Below, piece after piece: positions 1 to 9,446 of a DNA stretch of 64,000 nucleotides. The DNA lies in contig NC_007761.1 of NCBI RefSeq assembly GCF_000092045.1, forward strand, positions 1,305,001 through 1,369,000, read 5' to 3'. Both the position numbers and the translations under genes were made by a program. This stretch comes from Rhizobium etli CFN 42 (GTDB lineage Bacteria > Pseudomonadota > Alphaproteobacteria > Rhizobiales > Rhizobiaceae). Numbering within the stretch: the first letter of the stretch is position 1; every line of letters starts with the position of its first letter. The notes below the pieces were generated by a model. It made no database searches. It had not been told where the DNA came from and saw nothing but the letters and a program-made list of their open reading frames with translations.

Positions 1-962
1 TCAGAATGGATATGACGGCGCGACGCGATGTCGATGGCGAGCTTGCCGCCGTCATCGCCCAGCTGCGCGATGTCTCGATCGAGCAGCAGCTGCGGGCCGA
101 AGCCCAGAACCGTGCGGCCGACGCCGAATCGGCAAATGATGCCAAGTCGCGCTTCCTCGCCGCGGTCAGCCATGAGCTGCGCACACCGCTAAACGCAATC
201 CTCGGCTTCTCCGACATTCTGATCGGCGAATATTTCGGCAAGTTCGAAAACGATCGCCAGCGGGAATATGTCAGCCTCGTCCGAGAATCCGGCGCGCATC
301 TGCTCTCCGTCGTCAATACCATGCTCGACATGAGCAAGATCGAAGCGGGCCGTTACGAGCTGATTCTCGATGCCTTCGATATATCAAGCTCCGTCAGATC
401 CTGCGAATCGATGCTGGCATTGCAAGCCAAGACCAAGGGCGTCACGCTGACGAGCCGGATTCAGCGCGGGCTTGGCGAGATAGTCGCCGATCAGCGCGCC
501 ATCCAGCAGATCCTCATCAATCTCGTCGGCAATGCCGTGAAATTCACCGAAGCCGGCGGCGTCGTCTCGGTCGATGCGGCGGCGCGTGACGGCATTCTGA
601 AGCTGACGGTCAGCGATACCGGCATCGGCATCCCCGCCGACAAGCTGGCGATGCTCGGCCAGCCTTTCGTCCAGATCCAGAACGATTACACCCGCCGCTT
701 TGAGGGCAGCGGTCTCGGCCTCTCGCTGGTCAAGGGGCTGGTGGCGCTGCATGGCGGCAATTTTGCCATTGCCAGCCGGCCGGGCGAGGGTACGATCATC
801 ACCGTCGAGATCGCGGTGGATGGCTCGGGCGCCCGGCGCGCCGAAAATGCCGGCCATGGCGCAACCGTCGAATTTCCGCCGCGGCTGAAGGACGCGGTCG
901 GTACCGGAGCAGAATTGGAAGAGGGGCTTTTCGATGGCCGCGCGCAAGCGAAAATCGCCTAA
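1..962 (+). CDS. Sensor histidine kinase, DivJ-type catalytic half (5' end outside window)
   Basis: This is the C-terminal part of a sensor kinase; the reading frame is open to the window edge, so the sensor part is not visible. A short coiled-coil linker leads into a HisKA domain with the phospho-acceptor His in SHELRTPLNAILGF, about residue 56 of the visible part, then a HATPase_c domain with N box (NLVGNAVKF), G1 (DTGIGIP) and G2 (GSGLGLSLVKGL). The run DMSKIEAGRYEL and the LHGG motif are typical of the DivJ/PleC/PdhS kinases that act on DivK in alphaproteobacteria. DivJ is my preferred reading, by similarity of the HisKA segment and of the C-terminal half, but the missing N-terminus prevents certainty. 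The tail after the ATPase domain is about 45 residues long and charged. Its end overlaps the next gene by 29 bases, which suggests translational coupling. Confidence 0.85.
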   Translation, partial: RMDMTARRDVDGELAAVIAQLRDVSIEQQLRAEAQNRAADAESANDAKSRFLAAVSHELRTPLNAILGFSDILIGEYFGKFENDRQREYVSLVRESGAHLLSVVNTMLDMSKIEAGRYELILDAFDISSSVRSCESMLALQAKTKGVTLTSRIQRGLGEIVADQRAIQQILINLVGNAVKFTEAGGVVSVDAAARDGILKLTVSDTGIGIPADKLAMLGQPFVQIQNDYTRRFEGSGLGLSLVKGLVALHGGNFAIASRPGEGTIITVEIAVDGSGARRAENAGHGATVEFPPRLKDAVGTGAELEEGLFDGRAQAKIA

Positions 963-1887
963 GGGAAAGAAGCGGCGGCAGAAGCCGGGCCTTGTCGTGT
1001 CGGGTGCGGCCGCTCTCGGCGGCCTCGGCCTGCAGGGTGCATCCGCGCTGGGTGGTCTCGGGCTGCAGGGCGCATCGGCGCTCGGCGGCGTCATCGGCCG
1101 CAATCCGTCGGTTGCCGGCGGCACGATCGCCTTCTTCGTCATCTTCTCCTTCGTTGCGGCCAACGCCCTCTGGTATCAGCCTGGCTTGCATCCGCACCCG
1201 ATTTTCCGCACCCGCGACCCGCAGTCTCCAACCGTGCTCGGTGCGCGCCGTCCAGCCGACGAACAACCCGCCGATGTCACCACCTTCCGGATCGAACGGC
1301 CGGAGGATGGCACCGCCACCAGCGCGATGCCGGCGCTGGCCGCACCCGCTCAGCAGCCGAGCGGGCTTGTCATGGACATCCAGCAGCAGCTGGTGCGCCG
1401 CGGCCTCTATAACGGCACCGCTGACGGCATTATCGGCCCCCGCACCAGTGCCGCCATCCTCTTCTTCCAGGAGACCGTCGGAATGGCGCAGACCGGGGAA
1501 GCGACGCCGGAGGTTCTGGCGGCGCTGAAAACCGACGCTGCCGGCCCCTCGACGGTGCCTGTGGAAAAGCCGCGTGAGGATGTGAGCTCGAAGGCGGCAG
1601 CGGAAGACCCTGTCGCCGCCGCGATCCGCAGTGCCGAAAAGACGGTCAAGACGGCGCCATCAGCCGCAAAGCAGCTTCCATCAAGCGAACTCACCAATGT
1701 CGACCTGGTGCTGAAGATCCAGAAGGGCCTTTCCAACATGGCCTATGCCAATGTCGGCATCGACGGCGTTGCCGGCGAACAGACTCGCGCCGCCATCCGC
1801 CATTTTCAGAAGCACTACAACCTGCCTGAGGATGGCGAGCCGAACGAGGCGGTGCTGAAGAAACTGAAGGAAATCGGCGCGATCTAA
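934..1887 (+). CDS. Membrane-anchored peptidoglycan-binding domain protein
   Basis: A 317-residue protein. The first 18 residues are very basic (RKRKSPKGKKRRQK), followed by a glycine/alanine-rich segment made of near-identical 11-residue units (GLGLQGASALG), one membrane helix at about 58-80, and a periplasmic part with two peptidoglycan_binding_1 domains at about 148-200 and 253-315 (motifs DGIIGPRTSAAI and DGVAGEQTRAAI). The charge pattern predicts N-terminus in, C-terminus in the periplasm. It probably tethers the inner membrane or a partner to the cell wall; no catalytic domain is visible. The start lies inside the upstream kinase gene, so the two are probably expressed together, which would link a DivK-type kinase with a wall-binding protein. 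Exact function unknown. Confidence 0.88.
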   Translation: MAARKRKSPKGKKRRQKPGLVVSGAAALGGLGLQGASALGGLGLQGASALGGVIGRNPSVAGGTIAFFVIFSFVAANALWYQPGLHPHPIFRTRDPQSPTVLGARRPADEQPADVTTFRIERPEDGTATSAMPALAAPAQQPSGLVMDIQQQLVRRGLYNGTADGIIGPRTSAAILFFQETVGMAQTGEATPEVLAALKTDAAGPSTVPVEKPREDVSSKAAAEDPVAAAIRSAEKTVKTAPSAAKQLPSSELTNVDLVLKIQKGLSNMAYANVGIDGVAGEQTRAAIRHFQKHYNLPEDGEPNEAVLKKLKEIGAI

Positions 1888-1995
1888 GGCATCCGCACCG
1901 GGTTCTACAACCTAAGTCTAAGGCGCGGGCGCCGTTTGCAACTTATTAACTATGTTATCCGAAGCTTTGTCGATTGAGGCGGAGGAGCGTCGATC

Positions 1996-3444
1996 ATGCA
2001 TGCGCTGAAGGCGATAGACGATCTGGCCGGAGAACCGGCGGTCGAAGCGGAAGGCCCTGATCGCGAGGCGTTGCGCCACATCCTCCAGCGCCTGGCGGAG
2101 GAGGCCTCCACCCTTGGCATCGATCTCGTCGATATTGCCGGCGCCATTCAGGACATGGCGGCGATGTCGGCGCGCCATGCCGCAGCCTTCGATCATGTCA
2201 CGAGCACTGCGCTTTCGATTGCCGAGACCAATCGCTCGGTCGCCCTGTCGCTGCGCGAGACCGACCGCACGGCGGCCGAAGCCCGTCAGATGCTGCAGGA
2301 ATCGGCGGAGCGCCTGTCCGGCTCCGTTGCCGAGATCGGCCACATGGTTCGATCGTCCAACGAGATCGGCACCGAAATCGCCGGTTTTTCGAAGTCGCTG
2401 GCCGATGTCGATCAGATTGCCGAGGAAATCAGCACCATTGCCCGCCAGACCAACCTCCTGGCGCTGAATGCCGCAATCGAGGCAGCCCGCGCCGGCGATG
2501 CGGGCAAGGGTTTTGCGGTCGTCGCCGCCGAGGTCAGGGCGCTTTCGCTGCAGACCTCGAAGGCAACCGGCTCGATCCAGCAGACGCTGGACGAATTGCG
2601 GGTGAAGATCGATCGGCTGTCGGCGGTCGGCGGCGATGCGCGCGGCAGTGCCGCCGGCGTGCGCGACAAGGCGGAGGCGATGCGCGACGCCTTCGAAAGC
2701 ATGGAACACGTCATCACCCGCATCCTCGACAGTTCGACCGTCATGGCCAAGACCACCGAGGCCGTCGACCAGCAATGCGCCGGTTTCGTCCAGAAGCTCG
2801 GCGAGATGTCCGGCGAGGTCGCCGGTTCGAATGTCAGGCTGCAACAGACGGCAAAACGCGTCGACAGCGTCGTCGGCCTCTCGGAAACGCTGATTCAGCT
2901 GACGGCGAGCGCCGGCGTCAAGACGGCCGACAGCAGCTGGATCGAGGAAGCACAATCGGTGGCAAGGCAGATATCAGGCGCTTTCGAACGCGCCGTCGCC
3001 GAGGGTCAGATCGGTTTCGACGCCCTTTTTGACCGACGCTACCGGCCGCTGCCTGGCACTGATCCGGTTCAGATGATGGCCGCTTTTACCGAACTCACCG
3101 ACCGTCTGCTGCCGCCGATCCAGGAGCCCGTCGTTGCCCTGGACAAGCGCGTCGCCTTCTGCGCTGCAATCGACGAAAACGGCTATCTGCCGACCCATAA
3201 CCGGAAGTTCTCGCAGCCGCAGCGGCCGGGCGACGTCGTCTGGAACACTGCCAATTGCCGCAATCGCCGTATCTTCGCCGATCGCGTCGGTCTTGCCGCC
3301 GGCCGCAGCACCGCGCCTTTCCTCGTCCAGACCTATCGCCGCGATATGGGCGGCGGCAATTTCGTGATGATGAAGGATATCTCCGCGCCAATCACCGTCA
3401 GAGGCCGCCATTGGGGCGGCTTGCGGCTGGCGGTCATGGTTTGA
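1996..3444 (+). CDS. Soluble methyl-accepting chemotaxis protein
   Basis: A 482-residue chemoreceptor-like protein with no hydrophobic segment, so it should be cytoplasmic. A helical region with repeated heptads leads to the highly conserved hairpin tip at about 142-187 ([20 protein letters not shown], then [15 protein letters not shown]), the site that contacts CheA and CheW. In most chemoreceptors the sensor is N-terminal; here about 170 residues follow the signalling hairpin, with motifs such as [20 protein letters not shown] and NCRNRRIF and a C-terminal [12 protein letters not shown]. That C-terminal part looks like the PAS/cache-like sensor seen in a group of cytoplasmic alphaproteobacterial receptors. 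The start is supported by GGAGGAG just upstream. It stands alone, without che genes beside it. Confidence 0.9.
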   Translation: MHALKAIDDLAGEPAVEAEGPDREALRHILQRLAEEASTLGIDLVDIAGAIQDMAAMSARHAAAFDHVTSTALSIAETNRSVALSLRETDRTAAEARQMLQESAERLSGSVAEIGHMVRSSNEIGTEIAGFSKSLADVDQIAEEISTIARQTNLLALNAAIEAARAGDAGKGFAVVAAEVRALSLQTSKATGSIQQTLDELRVKIDRLSAVGGDARGSAAGVRDKAEAMRDAFESMEHVITRILDSSTVMAKTTEAVDQQCAGFVQKLGEMSGEVAGSNVRLQQTAKRVDSVVGLSETLIQLTASAGVKTADSSWIEEAQSVARQISGAFERAVAEGQIGFDALFDRRYRPLPGTDPVQMMAAFTELTDRLLPPIQEPVVALDKRVAFCAAIDENGYLPTHNRKFSQPQRPGDVVWNTANCRNRRIFADRVGLAAGRSTAPFLVQTYRRDMGGGNFVMMKDISAPITVRGRHWGGLRLAVMV

Positions 3445-3505
3445 CGCATCCGTCAAAATAACACTGCGGATTGCCCGCGCCCGCGCGCCGGTCTATATCG
3501 CGTCG

Positions 3506-3850
3506 ATGAGATTACGCGCCGACATCTTCGTTTCTTCGCTTCTGCGCCGCGTCTTCGCAAGCGGAGATTTCGCCGCTGTGGAGAAGAAGGGCGCGGAGGA
3601 GGCCGGCGCGATCTTCATCCGCCAACACTTTCGCGACGGCCTGGAGACGCTCTATGCGCCGGCGCCGCAGACCGCCTTCGATGACGACGAGATCCGCGAC
3701 CGGCTGTTCGAAGTCCGTCTCGCGCGCAGCGAACCGGAAGCGGTGCGGGCGATGCTGGATCGCGAACGCCGCTTCGACCCCGATCTCTGGATCGTCGAGC
3801 TGGAGGCGGAGGAATTGGGGGACATGATCCCCTTGGCGGGGGATCGCTGA
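3506..3850 (+). CDS. DUF1491 family protein
   Basis: A 114-residue cytoplasmic protein matching DUF1491, a family found almost only in alphaproteobacteria and of unknown function. Visible family features are the N-terminal segment RLRADIFVSSLLRRVFASGD, a central FIRQHFRDG-like strand-helix and the C-terminal RFDPDLWIVELE. There is no signal peptide or membrane segment. It begins about 60 bases after the chemoreceptor and may be read through from it. No strong ribosome binding site is visible before the ATG. Function unknown. Confidence 0.8.
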   Translation: MRLRADIFVSSLLRRVFASGDFAAVEKKGAEEAGAIFIRQHFRDGLETLYAPAPQTAFDDDEIRDRLFEVRLARSEPEAVRAMLDRERRFDPDLWIVELEAEELGDMIPLAGDR

Positions 3851-3869
3851 GGGTCAGGTCTTATTCACC

Positions 3870-4856
3870 TCAACGTGACCGCCGCCCCAGCGCGCGCATG
3901 TCGCGCCGCGCCGGCGCCTGGCGGGCGAAGCGGTGGGCTTCAGTCTCCCGAGATGTGCGCGAATCGGACGCCTCGGCCTTGTAGGTGTAGCGATCGGCGC
4001 GCCGCCAGGCCTCCACCCTTTCGTGGCATTCTTCCGGATCGAGCGCATCGAGCACCACCCAGCCGCGCGTCACATTGTGCTGTTGTTCGGCAAGATGCGG
4101 ATAGAATCGTTCCAGCACGAAGACGGCGTCGAGAAAGCCCATGCCGAGGCTCGTCAGCGTCGTGGCGAGCTGCTGGCCGGAGAGGTCGAGCATGATGCGT
4201 TCGGCAAGCCAGCGGCTGGCGGAAAGCGCATCAGCGAGTGCGGTGGCGAAGTGCGTCGCCTCGTGCGAGCGGGCGAAGCGCACCAGCAGCGCCTCCTGAA
4301 TATCGGTGAGGGTGCGCAGGCCGAGCCTGTCTTGATCGTCGCGGCCGAGATGGCCGGCAAGATCCAGAATGCGTCCGCGCAAGGCTTCTTCATTGGCAAT
4401 CCGCTGCTCCTCCAGCGCTTCGGCCTCGTTGCTCTCCACCTGGACTGGCGAAAGCGGGACGGTCACCGATTCCGTGACCGGCGCGGAAGCGGCCGCGGAG
4501 CGCGGCTGGGTCTGGCGTAACGCCACCAGCGCGTCGATGACCTTCGGTGAGAGCGAATCGCGGCTGACGATCGCCTTGACATGCGCCGCACCCTGCATGC
4601 GGGCGATGGTGATCAGTGTGTCGTCGGCAATGGCCTTCGAGGCGATAAGGAAAGGCGCGGCGATCTCGATCGGCTGATTGCCGATGAACAGCGCCACGGC
4701 TGCCGGCATGGTCTCGCATTGGGAAAGGGCGGCGACCGCCTGGCGCTTGGCCTCGTCGGAGGAAGCCTGGAACAGCGGCGTGAAAAGCTCGGCGAATTGG
4801 CGCAGCTCGGATCGTGTCGGATGAGACAGGCTCTCGAAACTGCTCACAGTCGCCAT
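3870..4856 (-). CDS. DUF2336 domain-containing protein
   Basis: A 328-residue protein from the chosen start MATVSSFESLSHPTRSELRQ. It is helical throughout, with repeats of about 30-40 residues resembling HEAT-type units, as in the alphaproteobacterial DUF2336 family (for example LFIGNQPIEIAAPFLIASKA and IVSRDSLSPKVIDALV). The frame stays open 30 codons further upstream to 4946, but the start at 4856 is preceded by AAAGGA at a suitable distance and opens the conserved part. No enzyme motif is seen; DUF2336 proteins have been proposed as scaffolds. The C-terminus is basic and low complexity. It converges on the DUF1491 gene with a gap of about 19 bases. Confidence 0.8.
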   Translation of the reverse strand: MATVSSFESLSHPTRSELRQFAELFTPLFQASSDEAKRQAVAALSQCETMPAAVALFIGNQPIEIAAPFLIASKAIADDTLITIARMQGAAHVKAIVSRDSLSPKVIDALVALRQTQPRSAAASAPVTESVTVPLSPVQVESNEAEALEEQRIANEEALRGRILDLAGHLGRDDQDRLGLRTLTDIQEALLVRFARSHEATHFATALADALSASRWLAERIMLDLSGQQLATTLTSLGMGFLDAVFVLERFYPHLAEQQHNVTRGWVVLDALDPEECHERVEAWRRADRYTYKAEASDSRTSRETEAHRFARQAPARRDMRALGRRSR

Positions 4857-5758
4857 CAATACCACGTCCTTTTTCCTGACGGCCAACGGGCCCTCTAGGT
4901 CTCGAAACCGGTCACGCACAAGCACACCCTGAAAACGCAGAACCAAGGGAAACCACGGGCCGATAGCGCTGGCGGGGACGCCTCTCGGACCACACGGATA
5001 TGAACAAATCCTACACCGGTACGGTTAATGGATGCTGAAGGTTTTATTAAAATGATACGGAATTTACCTGCCGAACGTGTCGCGGATGGTTAGCCGGCAA
5101 TGGAAAGGCGATCGATTTTGAAAGGCGCCGCGGCAGTTCCCACCGCCGGTGCGACGGCTGAAACAGTTCGTTCTCCCTCCGGATCGGCTCTGGCGCTTCG
5201 AACGTGCCGCAACGATAAAGATGAAGGTCGGGCCGCGGCTTGCAGCCGTTTCGAGCGTAGCGGGAACTGCGATCGGTCCCTCTCGGACGCGTGGCCGATG
5301 CAGGTCAAAGCAAAGCCGATCCGGATATGCCGCAACGAATATTTTTGTGCCGCATATTTGCAACACCGGCACCGCCTGCGGCAGACAGAGACCGTCAACC
5401 ATATGAATTGTCTCTAATTTTATATTATCGGCCACCCTCCGGTCTTTCAGCGGGGGCATGAAACCAAATCGACTCCTCAAGCGTTGAAGAAGAAGTTACC
5501 GAAACTGTATTTGGCATCCGCCGAATATTAGTAAACTGTTAACTATCATGTGTCTCAATTCGGACAGGAACGACGCGATTTGAGTATTTGGATCGTCGAA
5601 ACTCCGCATCACGGTATTTCAGTCAGGTGCCGTGGGAAAGGCGCGAATGCCCTCGGTCCGGCCATGCCGGCACCGCAGGACGCGCCGGCCCGCAGATCGG
5701 CGGGCAGGGTGAAATCCATCGCAAGTTCATCCGTCTCGGGCAGTGCATGGAGACGAGA
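4857..5758. other. Gene-poor stretch of about 900 bases
   Basis: I see no convincing gene here. The first part is the AT-richer upstream region of the DUF2336 gene and probably carries its promoter. Short open frames exist on both strands, including one beginning with a Tat-like MERRSILKGAAA at 5100, but codon choice is unlike the neighbours and no family is recognisable. No repeat of note or RNA gene was recognised. Confidence 0.4.
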
Positions 5759-5926
5759 ATGGCAATAGTAGTCGCATTGGCGGATCGGCGACCGCGGGCG
5801 CCGCGTCGTCTGGACAAGGAACCGCGCGAAGCCAAGATTCTCTGGTTCACCGGGGTCCGCTACGAGCGGCTCACCGAGAGCCCGAAACATGGACCGGCGC
5901 CTGCGCCGCGCGCCAGGAAGAAGTAA
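5759..5926 (+). CDS. Small basic hypothetical protein (55 aa)
   Basis: A 55-residue ORF starting MAIVVALADRRPRAP and containing EAKILWFTGVRYERL before a Pro/Ala/Lys-rich tail. It is preceded by GGAG about six bases before the ATG. The internal ILWFTGVRYERL segment looks like a conserved protein core rather than random translation, and similar short basic proteins are annotated in rhizobia. There is no membrane segment. Longer versions of the frame extend upstream but lose coding character. Function unknown. The call rests on the ribosome binding site and composition only. Confidence 0.45.
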   Translation: MAIVVALADRRPRAPRRLDKEPREAKILWFTGVRYERLTESPKHGPAPAPRARKK

Positions 5927-5978
5927 GCGCTCCTTCAACCCCAGAGCGTGATGCCGAAATTGAGAACAGACATCCCGG

Positions 5979-6530
5979 TTAATTGCCGGGGGTGAATTGC
6001 TCGCAGCCCGCTTCCGTCAGGAAGTTGCGCGCTGCTTCGTCGAAGCTTGCCTGCGGTGCCAGCGTCCGTAGCACGACATAACCGTCCGGCCGCGCCATTT
6101 CCACCAGGATCGCTTGGTCCAGTTCCTGCGGCAGGTTCTTGCGCAGGTCCGTCAACTGGATCGGGCTGCCCGCCAGAACGTCGAGCGCGCCGCCGACCGA
6201 TGTCCGGTCGTTCATGCTGAACACCTCGTTGGAGGCGCTGTCGTAGATGGCGATCGACCAGAAGGGAACGTTGCCCTTGGCGGTAAAATGTACCGGCGCA
6301 TCCTCGACGTCGAAGGAGCAGACGGCGGTCCGCAGGAAGGGGTCGCCATTGGCAAGACCAGCCTCGTCGTACTGGTCGCCGAGCAGATAGAAATTGTTGA
6401 GGTCGCCCTCTGCCGCCACGCGGGTCGCCGCATCCCTGCCGGTGAAATGCGGCAGCGACAGGATGATGACGAGATGCAGCAGCGCCGCACCGAAAAGCCC
6501 GGTCAGGATGGCGAAGAAGATCCTAAGCAT
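5979..6530 (-). CDS. DUF1254 domain-containing membrane-anchored protein
   Basis: A 183-residue protein with one N-terminal hydrophobic segment (about residues 2-25, ILTGLFGAALLHLVIILSL) that should anchor or export it. The remainder matches the DUF1254 fold, with NNFYLLGDQYDEAGLANGDPF near the start and NVPFWSIAIYDSASNEVFSMND in the middle. DUF1254 and DUF1214 are often fused in one long protein; here they are two adjacent genes. Its start overlaps the end of the upstream DUF1214 gene by 8 bases, so the two are translationally coupled. Biochemical role unknown; an envelope location is inferred. Confidence 0.82.
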   Translation of the reverse strand: MLRIFFAILTGLFGAALLHLVIILSLPHFTGRDAATRVAAEGDLNNFYLLGDQYDEAGLANGDPFLRTAVCSFDVEDAPVHFTAKGNVPFWSIAIYDSASNEVFSMNDRTSVGGALDVLAGSPIQLTDLRKNLPQELDQAILVEMARPDGYVVLRTLAPQASFDEAARNFLTEAGCEQFTPGN

Positions 6531-7110
6531 TGCCGCATCCGGTCTTGGTGAGCTTCGGCATGGCCAGATCGATCACACCGGAGCTGCCGGCGGTTGGCGT
6601 GTCGAACAGCGTCAGCACCAGCCGGAAGGTACCGGCCTGCGGCAAGGCCAGCCAGTTGCCCGGCTGAGCGGCGGCAGAGATCTCGATCGAAAAGCTGCTG
6701 TCCGGCCGGCGCAGCACCGTCCAGGAATTGAGTGCCGCCGGAAGTCCGGTCTTCACCGCCGCCGGATTGCCGCCATTGTCGGCGGTAAAGAGAGTCCACA
6801 GCCGGGCGGGCGGCGTCTGCCCGCTGATGCGGTATCGGCAGCCGGCATTCAGCCGCGCCCCGTCGTCGTCGACGCTCGCCGTGAAGGTCAGCCCCTCCGC
6901 GCTGCCGTAAAGCAGCTTGCCGGCGCGCGCCCGGTGCGACTTGGCGTAAGGGTCGGCATCGACCGTCTGCAAAGCCGGAAAGGCCTCCCAGGCGCCAAGC
7001 TTGATCGCCCCGAAACCCTGTGTCGCATCCAGCGCATAAAGCGAAATCATGATCCCGCCGCCAAAGGCGACGAACAGCGTTATCAGGATGAAAAGGGGGA
7101 ATCGAAACAC
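6523..7110 (-). CDS. DUF1214 domain-containing membrane-anchored protein
   Basis: A 195-residue protein with an N-terminal hydrophobic segment (about residues 3-28, FPLFILITLFVAFGGGIMIS) followed by a DUF1214 domain: GAWEAFPALQTVDADPYAKS, then GCRYRISG, ARLWTLFTADN and the C-terminal FRLVLTLFDTP. It is the first gene of a two-gene operon with the overlapping DUF1254 gene. The family is widespread and functionally unassigned. The operon lies just downstream of the penicillin-binding protein gene on the same strand, separated by about 150 bases, so read-through is possible. Confidence 0.82.
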   Translation of the reverse strand: MFRFPLFILITLFVAFGGGIMISLYALDATQGFGAIKLGAWEAFPALQTVDADPYAKSHRARAGKLLYGSAEGLTFTASVDDDGARLNAGCRYRISGQTPPARLWTLFTADNGGNPAAVKTGLPAALNSWTVLRRPDSSFSIEISAAAQPGNWLALPQAGTFRLVLTLFDTPTAGSSGVIDLAMPKLTKTGCGNA

Positions 7111-7262
7111 GTCATGACCTTAGAAACCGGGATGACAGGGTTAGCACTGATTCTGGCAGGGTGGAATGCCGGGTGGCGAATGAACGCCGATCTGTCCAGA
7201 GGCGGCTGGTCTCGTTCTGTATGCTCGCGGAGATAGAGAAAAGCGACACTTCCACGCAGCTT

Positions 7263-9446
7263 CTACTCCGCGATTGCCACCTTCTGCGGCGTCAGCGGCG
7301 CGGCGGCCTTAAACTTCTCTCCGAGCTTCTTGAGGACGTTTGTCGATTGCACCGAGAGCATGCGCGGCCGGATGAGCTGCGGCAATCCGTCCTGCGGTTT
7401 GGCGGCGACGGCCTTGACGACATCCTTCTCCGAGGGCGGGGGATTTTCGACGCCGGGGATGGCGCGCAGCGTCACGCCCTGATGGGCATAGTCCATGGCG
7501 CGCTTGAAGGTCATCGCCGGCAGCGAGCCGCCGGTCATGTTGTTGGTCGAGGTATAGTCGTCATTGCCGAACCAGACGGCGCAGGTGTAGTTGCCGGTGA
7601 AGCCAACGAACCAGGCATCGCGATAGGCCTGGGTCGTGCCGGTCTTGCCTGCGGTCAGGATGCCGTTGTCGAGAGCTGCCTTGCGCGCCGTTCCGACATA
7701 GGGAACGCGCGACAGCATCTGGTTCATATAGGCGTCCGCCTGTTCCGACAGCACGCGTTTCGGCGCCGGCTCATCACGGTCGAAATCATAGAGCACATCG
7801 CCCTCGTAATCGAGGATCTGGCTGATGCCGTGGCGGCGCGACTGGTAGCCGCCGGCCGGGAAGGTGGCATAGGCTGTCGCCTGATCGAGCACGGTCACCT
7901 CGGAGGTGCCGATCGGAATGGTGACGTCGTCGCGGATCGGGGTTTCGACGCCGAGATTCTTCGCCATCGCCCGGATCGGCTGGATGCCGAGCTTCTCCTT
8001 GGCGAGCCGCACCGGCACGGTGTTGATCGACTGGGCGATCGCGGTCTCGAGCGTGATGCGGCCGACATAGCGGTTGGCGTAATTGTGCGGGCTCCAGTTG
8101 CCCCAGGAGATCGGCGCGTCGACGATCGTCGTCTGCGGCGTCATCCCGCTCTCCATCGCCAGGGCATAGGTATAGACCTTGAACGAGGAGCCCGGCTGGC
8201 GCAGCGCCTTGGTGGCGCGGTTGAACTGGCTCTCGCCGTAGTCCCGCCCGCCGGCCATGGCGCGCACCGCGCCGCCATTCTCGATCATCACCATGGCGCC
8301 CTGCTTGGCGTGATAGGCCTCGCCATATTCGCGGAGCGACGTCTCGACCGAATCTTCGGCCGCCTTCTGGATGCCCATGTCGATCGTCGTGCGCACGATC
8401 AGCGAATGCTGGTGGAACCGCGGCGAAAGCCGCTGCACCTCGTCGAAAGCCCAGTCGAGGAAGAAATCAGGCGATTCCACCTCGTTGCGGTCGACGACGG
8501 TCGCCGGGTTGCGCCGGGCGGCGATCACCTGGCCCTCTGTCATCAGCCCGCTCTGCACGAGATTGGTCAGCACCTCGTTGGCGCGGGCGCGTGCCGCCGG
8601 CAGGTTGACATGCGGCGCATATTTGGCCGGCGCCTTGAACAGGCCGGCCAGCATCGCGGATTCGGCAAGATTCACATCGGTGATGTTCTTGCCGAAATAG
8701 AATTGTGCCGCCGCCGCCGCGCCGAAGGTGCCGCCGCCCATATAGGCGCGATCGAGATAGGTGGAGAGGATTTGCTTCTTGGAGAGATTAGCCTCGAGCC
8801 AGAGCGCCAGAAAGGCCTCGGTGATCTTGCGGTCGATCGAGCGCTCGTTGGAAAGGAACAGGTTCTTGGCGAGCTGCTGGGTCAGCGTCGAGCCGCCCTG
8901 CACCACTTCGCCGGCCTGGGCGTTGGTGACCATGGCGCGGAAGAGACCGATGGCGTCGATGCCGAAATGGTCGAAGAAGCGTCGGTCTTCGGTCGCGAGC
9001 ACGGATTTGATCAGCGAATCCGGCAGCTCGTCGATCGGCACGGAATTCTGGTGGATGACGCCGCGATGGCCGATAACGTTGCCGTAGCGGTCTGTGAAGG
9101 TGACGGCGAAATCGCCGCGGTTGCGCCAGTCCTCCTTGGTCGCCTCGAAGGCCGGCTGGGCAAGCACCAGCATCAGCACCGCACCGACCGCCCCGAGGGT
9201 CAGCCCTTCGCCGGCCAGTTCGAAGACCATGCGCTTCCAGCCGCGCACGCGGAAGCGGCGGAAGAAAATCGTCGTGTCTTCCCAGATTTCGGCGGCGCGG
9301 AAGCCGGCGTTCCAGACGGTGGAATCGATCCACGAATCGATGCGCAGCAGAATATGGCGGCTCTTCGCCGGCCGCTTGCCCACCTCGGCGGCCTGTTTTT
9401 CTGCCCCTGTTTCAGGCCCTTTTTCAGGGTTGTCCGGATCCTGCAC
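7263..9446 (-). CDS. Penicillin-binding protein 1A-type bifunctional transglycosylase/transpeptidase
   Basis: A 727-residue class A PBP that polymerises and cross-links peptidoglycan on the outer face of the inner membrane. A cytoplasmic arm of about 75 residues precedes one membrane helix at about 80-97. The GT51 domain has the catalytic Glu at 153 in ATEDRRFFDHFG and the GGSTLTQQLAKNLFL motif at 184-198. The transpeptidase domain has SxxK at 420-423 (SSFK), SxN at 473-475 and KTG at 601-603 (GKTGTTQAYRDAWFVGFTG). All catalytic motifs are intact. The start is GTG: the frame upstream of 9446 hits a stop after 11 codons with no better start. The following genes on this strand are the DUF1214/DUF1254 pair. 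Confidence 0.95.
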   Translation of the reverse strand: MQDPDNPEKGPETGAEKQAAEVGKRPAKSRHILLRIDSWIDSTVWNAGFRAAEIWEDTTIFFRRFRVRGWKRMVFELAGEGLTLGAVGAVLMLVLAQPAFEATKEDWRNRGDFAVTFTDRYGNVIGHRGVIHQNSVPIDELPDSLIKSVLATEDRRFFDHFGIDAIGLFRAMVTNAQAGEVVQGGSTLTQQLAKNLFLSNERSIDRKITEAFLALWLEANLSKKQILSTYLDRAYMGGGTFGAAAAAQFYFGKNITDVNLAESAMLAGLFKAPAKYAPHVNLPAARARANEVLTNLVQSGLMTEGQVIAARRNPATVVDRNEVESPDFFLDWAFDEVQRLSPRFHQHSLIVRTTIDMGIQKAAEDSVETSLREYGEAYHAKQGAMVMIENGGAVRAMAGGRDYGESQFNRATKALRQPGSSFKVYTYALAMESGMTPQTTIVDAPISWGNWSPHNYANRYVGRITLETAIAQSINTVPVRLAKEKLGIQPIRAMAKNLGVETPIRDDVTIPIGTSEVTVLDQATAYATFPAGGYQSRRHGISQILDYEGDVLYDFDRDEPAPKRVLSEQADAYMNQMLSRVPYVGTARKAALDNGILTAGKTGTTQAYRDAWFVGFTGNYTCAVWFGNDDYTSTNNMTGGSLPAMTFKRAMDYAHQGVTLRAIPGVENPPPSEKDVVKAVAAKPQDGLPQLIRPRMLSVQSTNVLKKLGEKFKAAAPLTPQKVAIAE

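Noticed and set aside
5100..5417. Frame with a Tat-like start MERRSILKGAAA
   Set aside because: The rest of the 105 codons has codon use unlike its neighbours and no recognisable domain; no ribosome binding site. A decayed gene is possible but unsupported.
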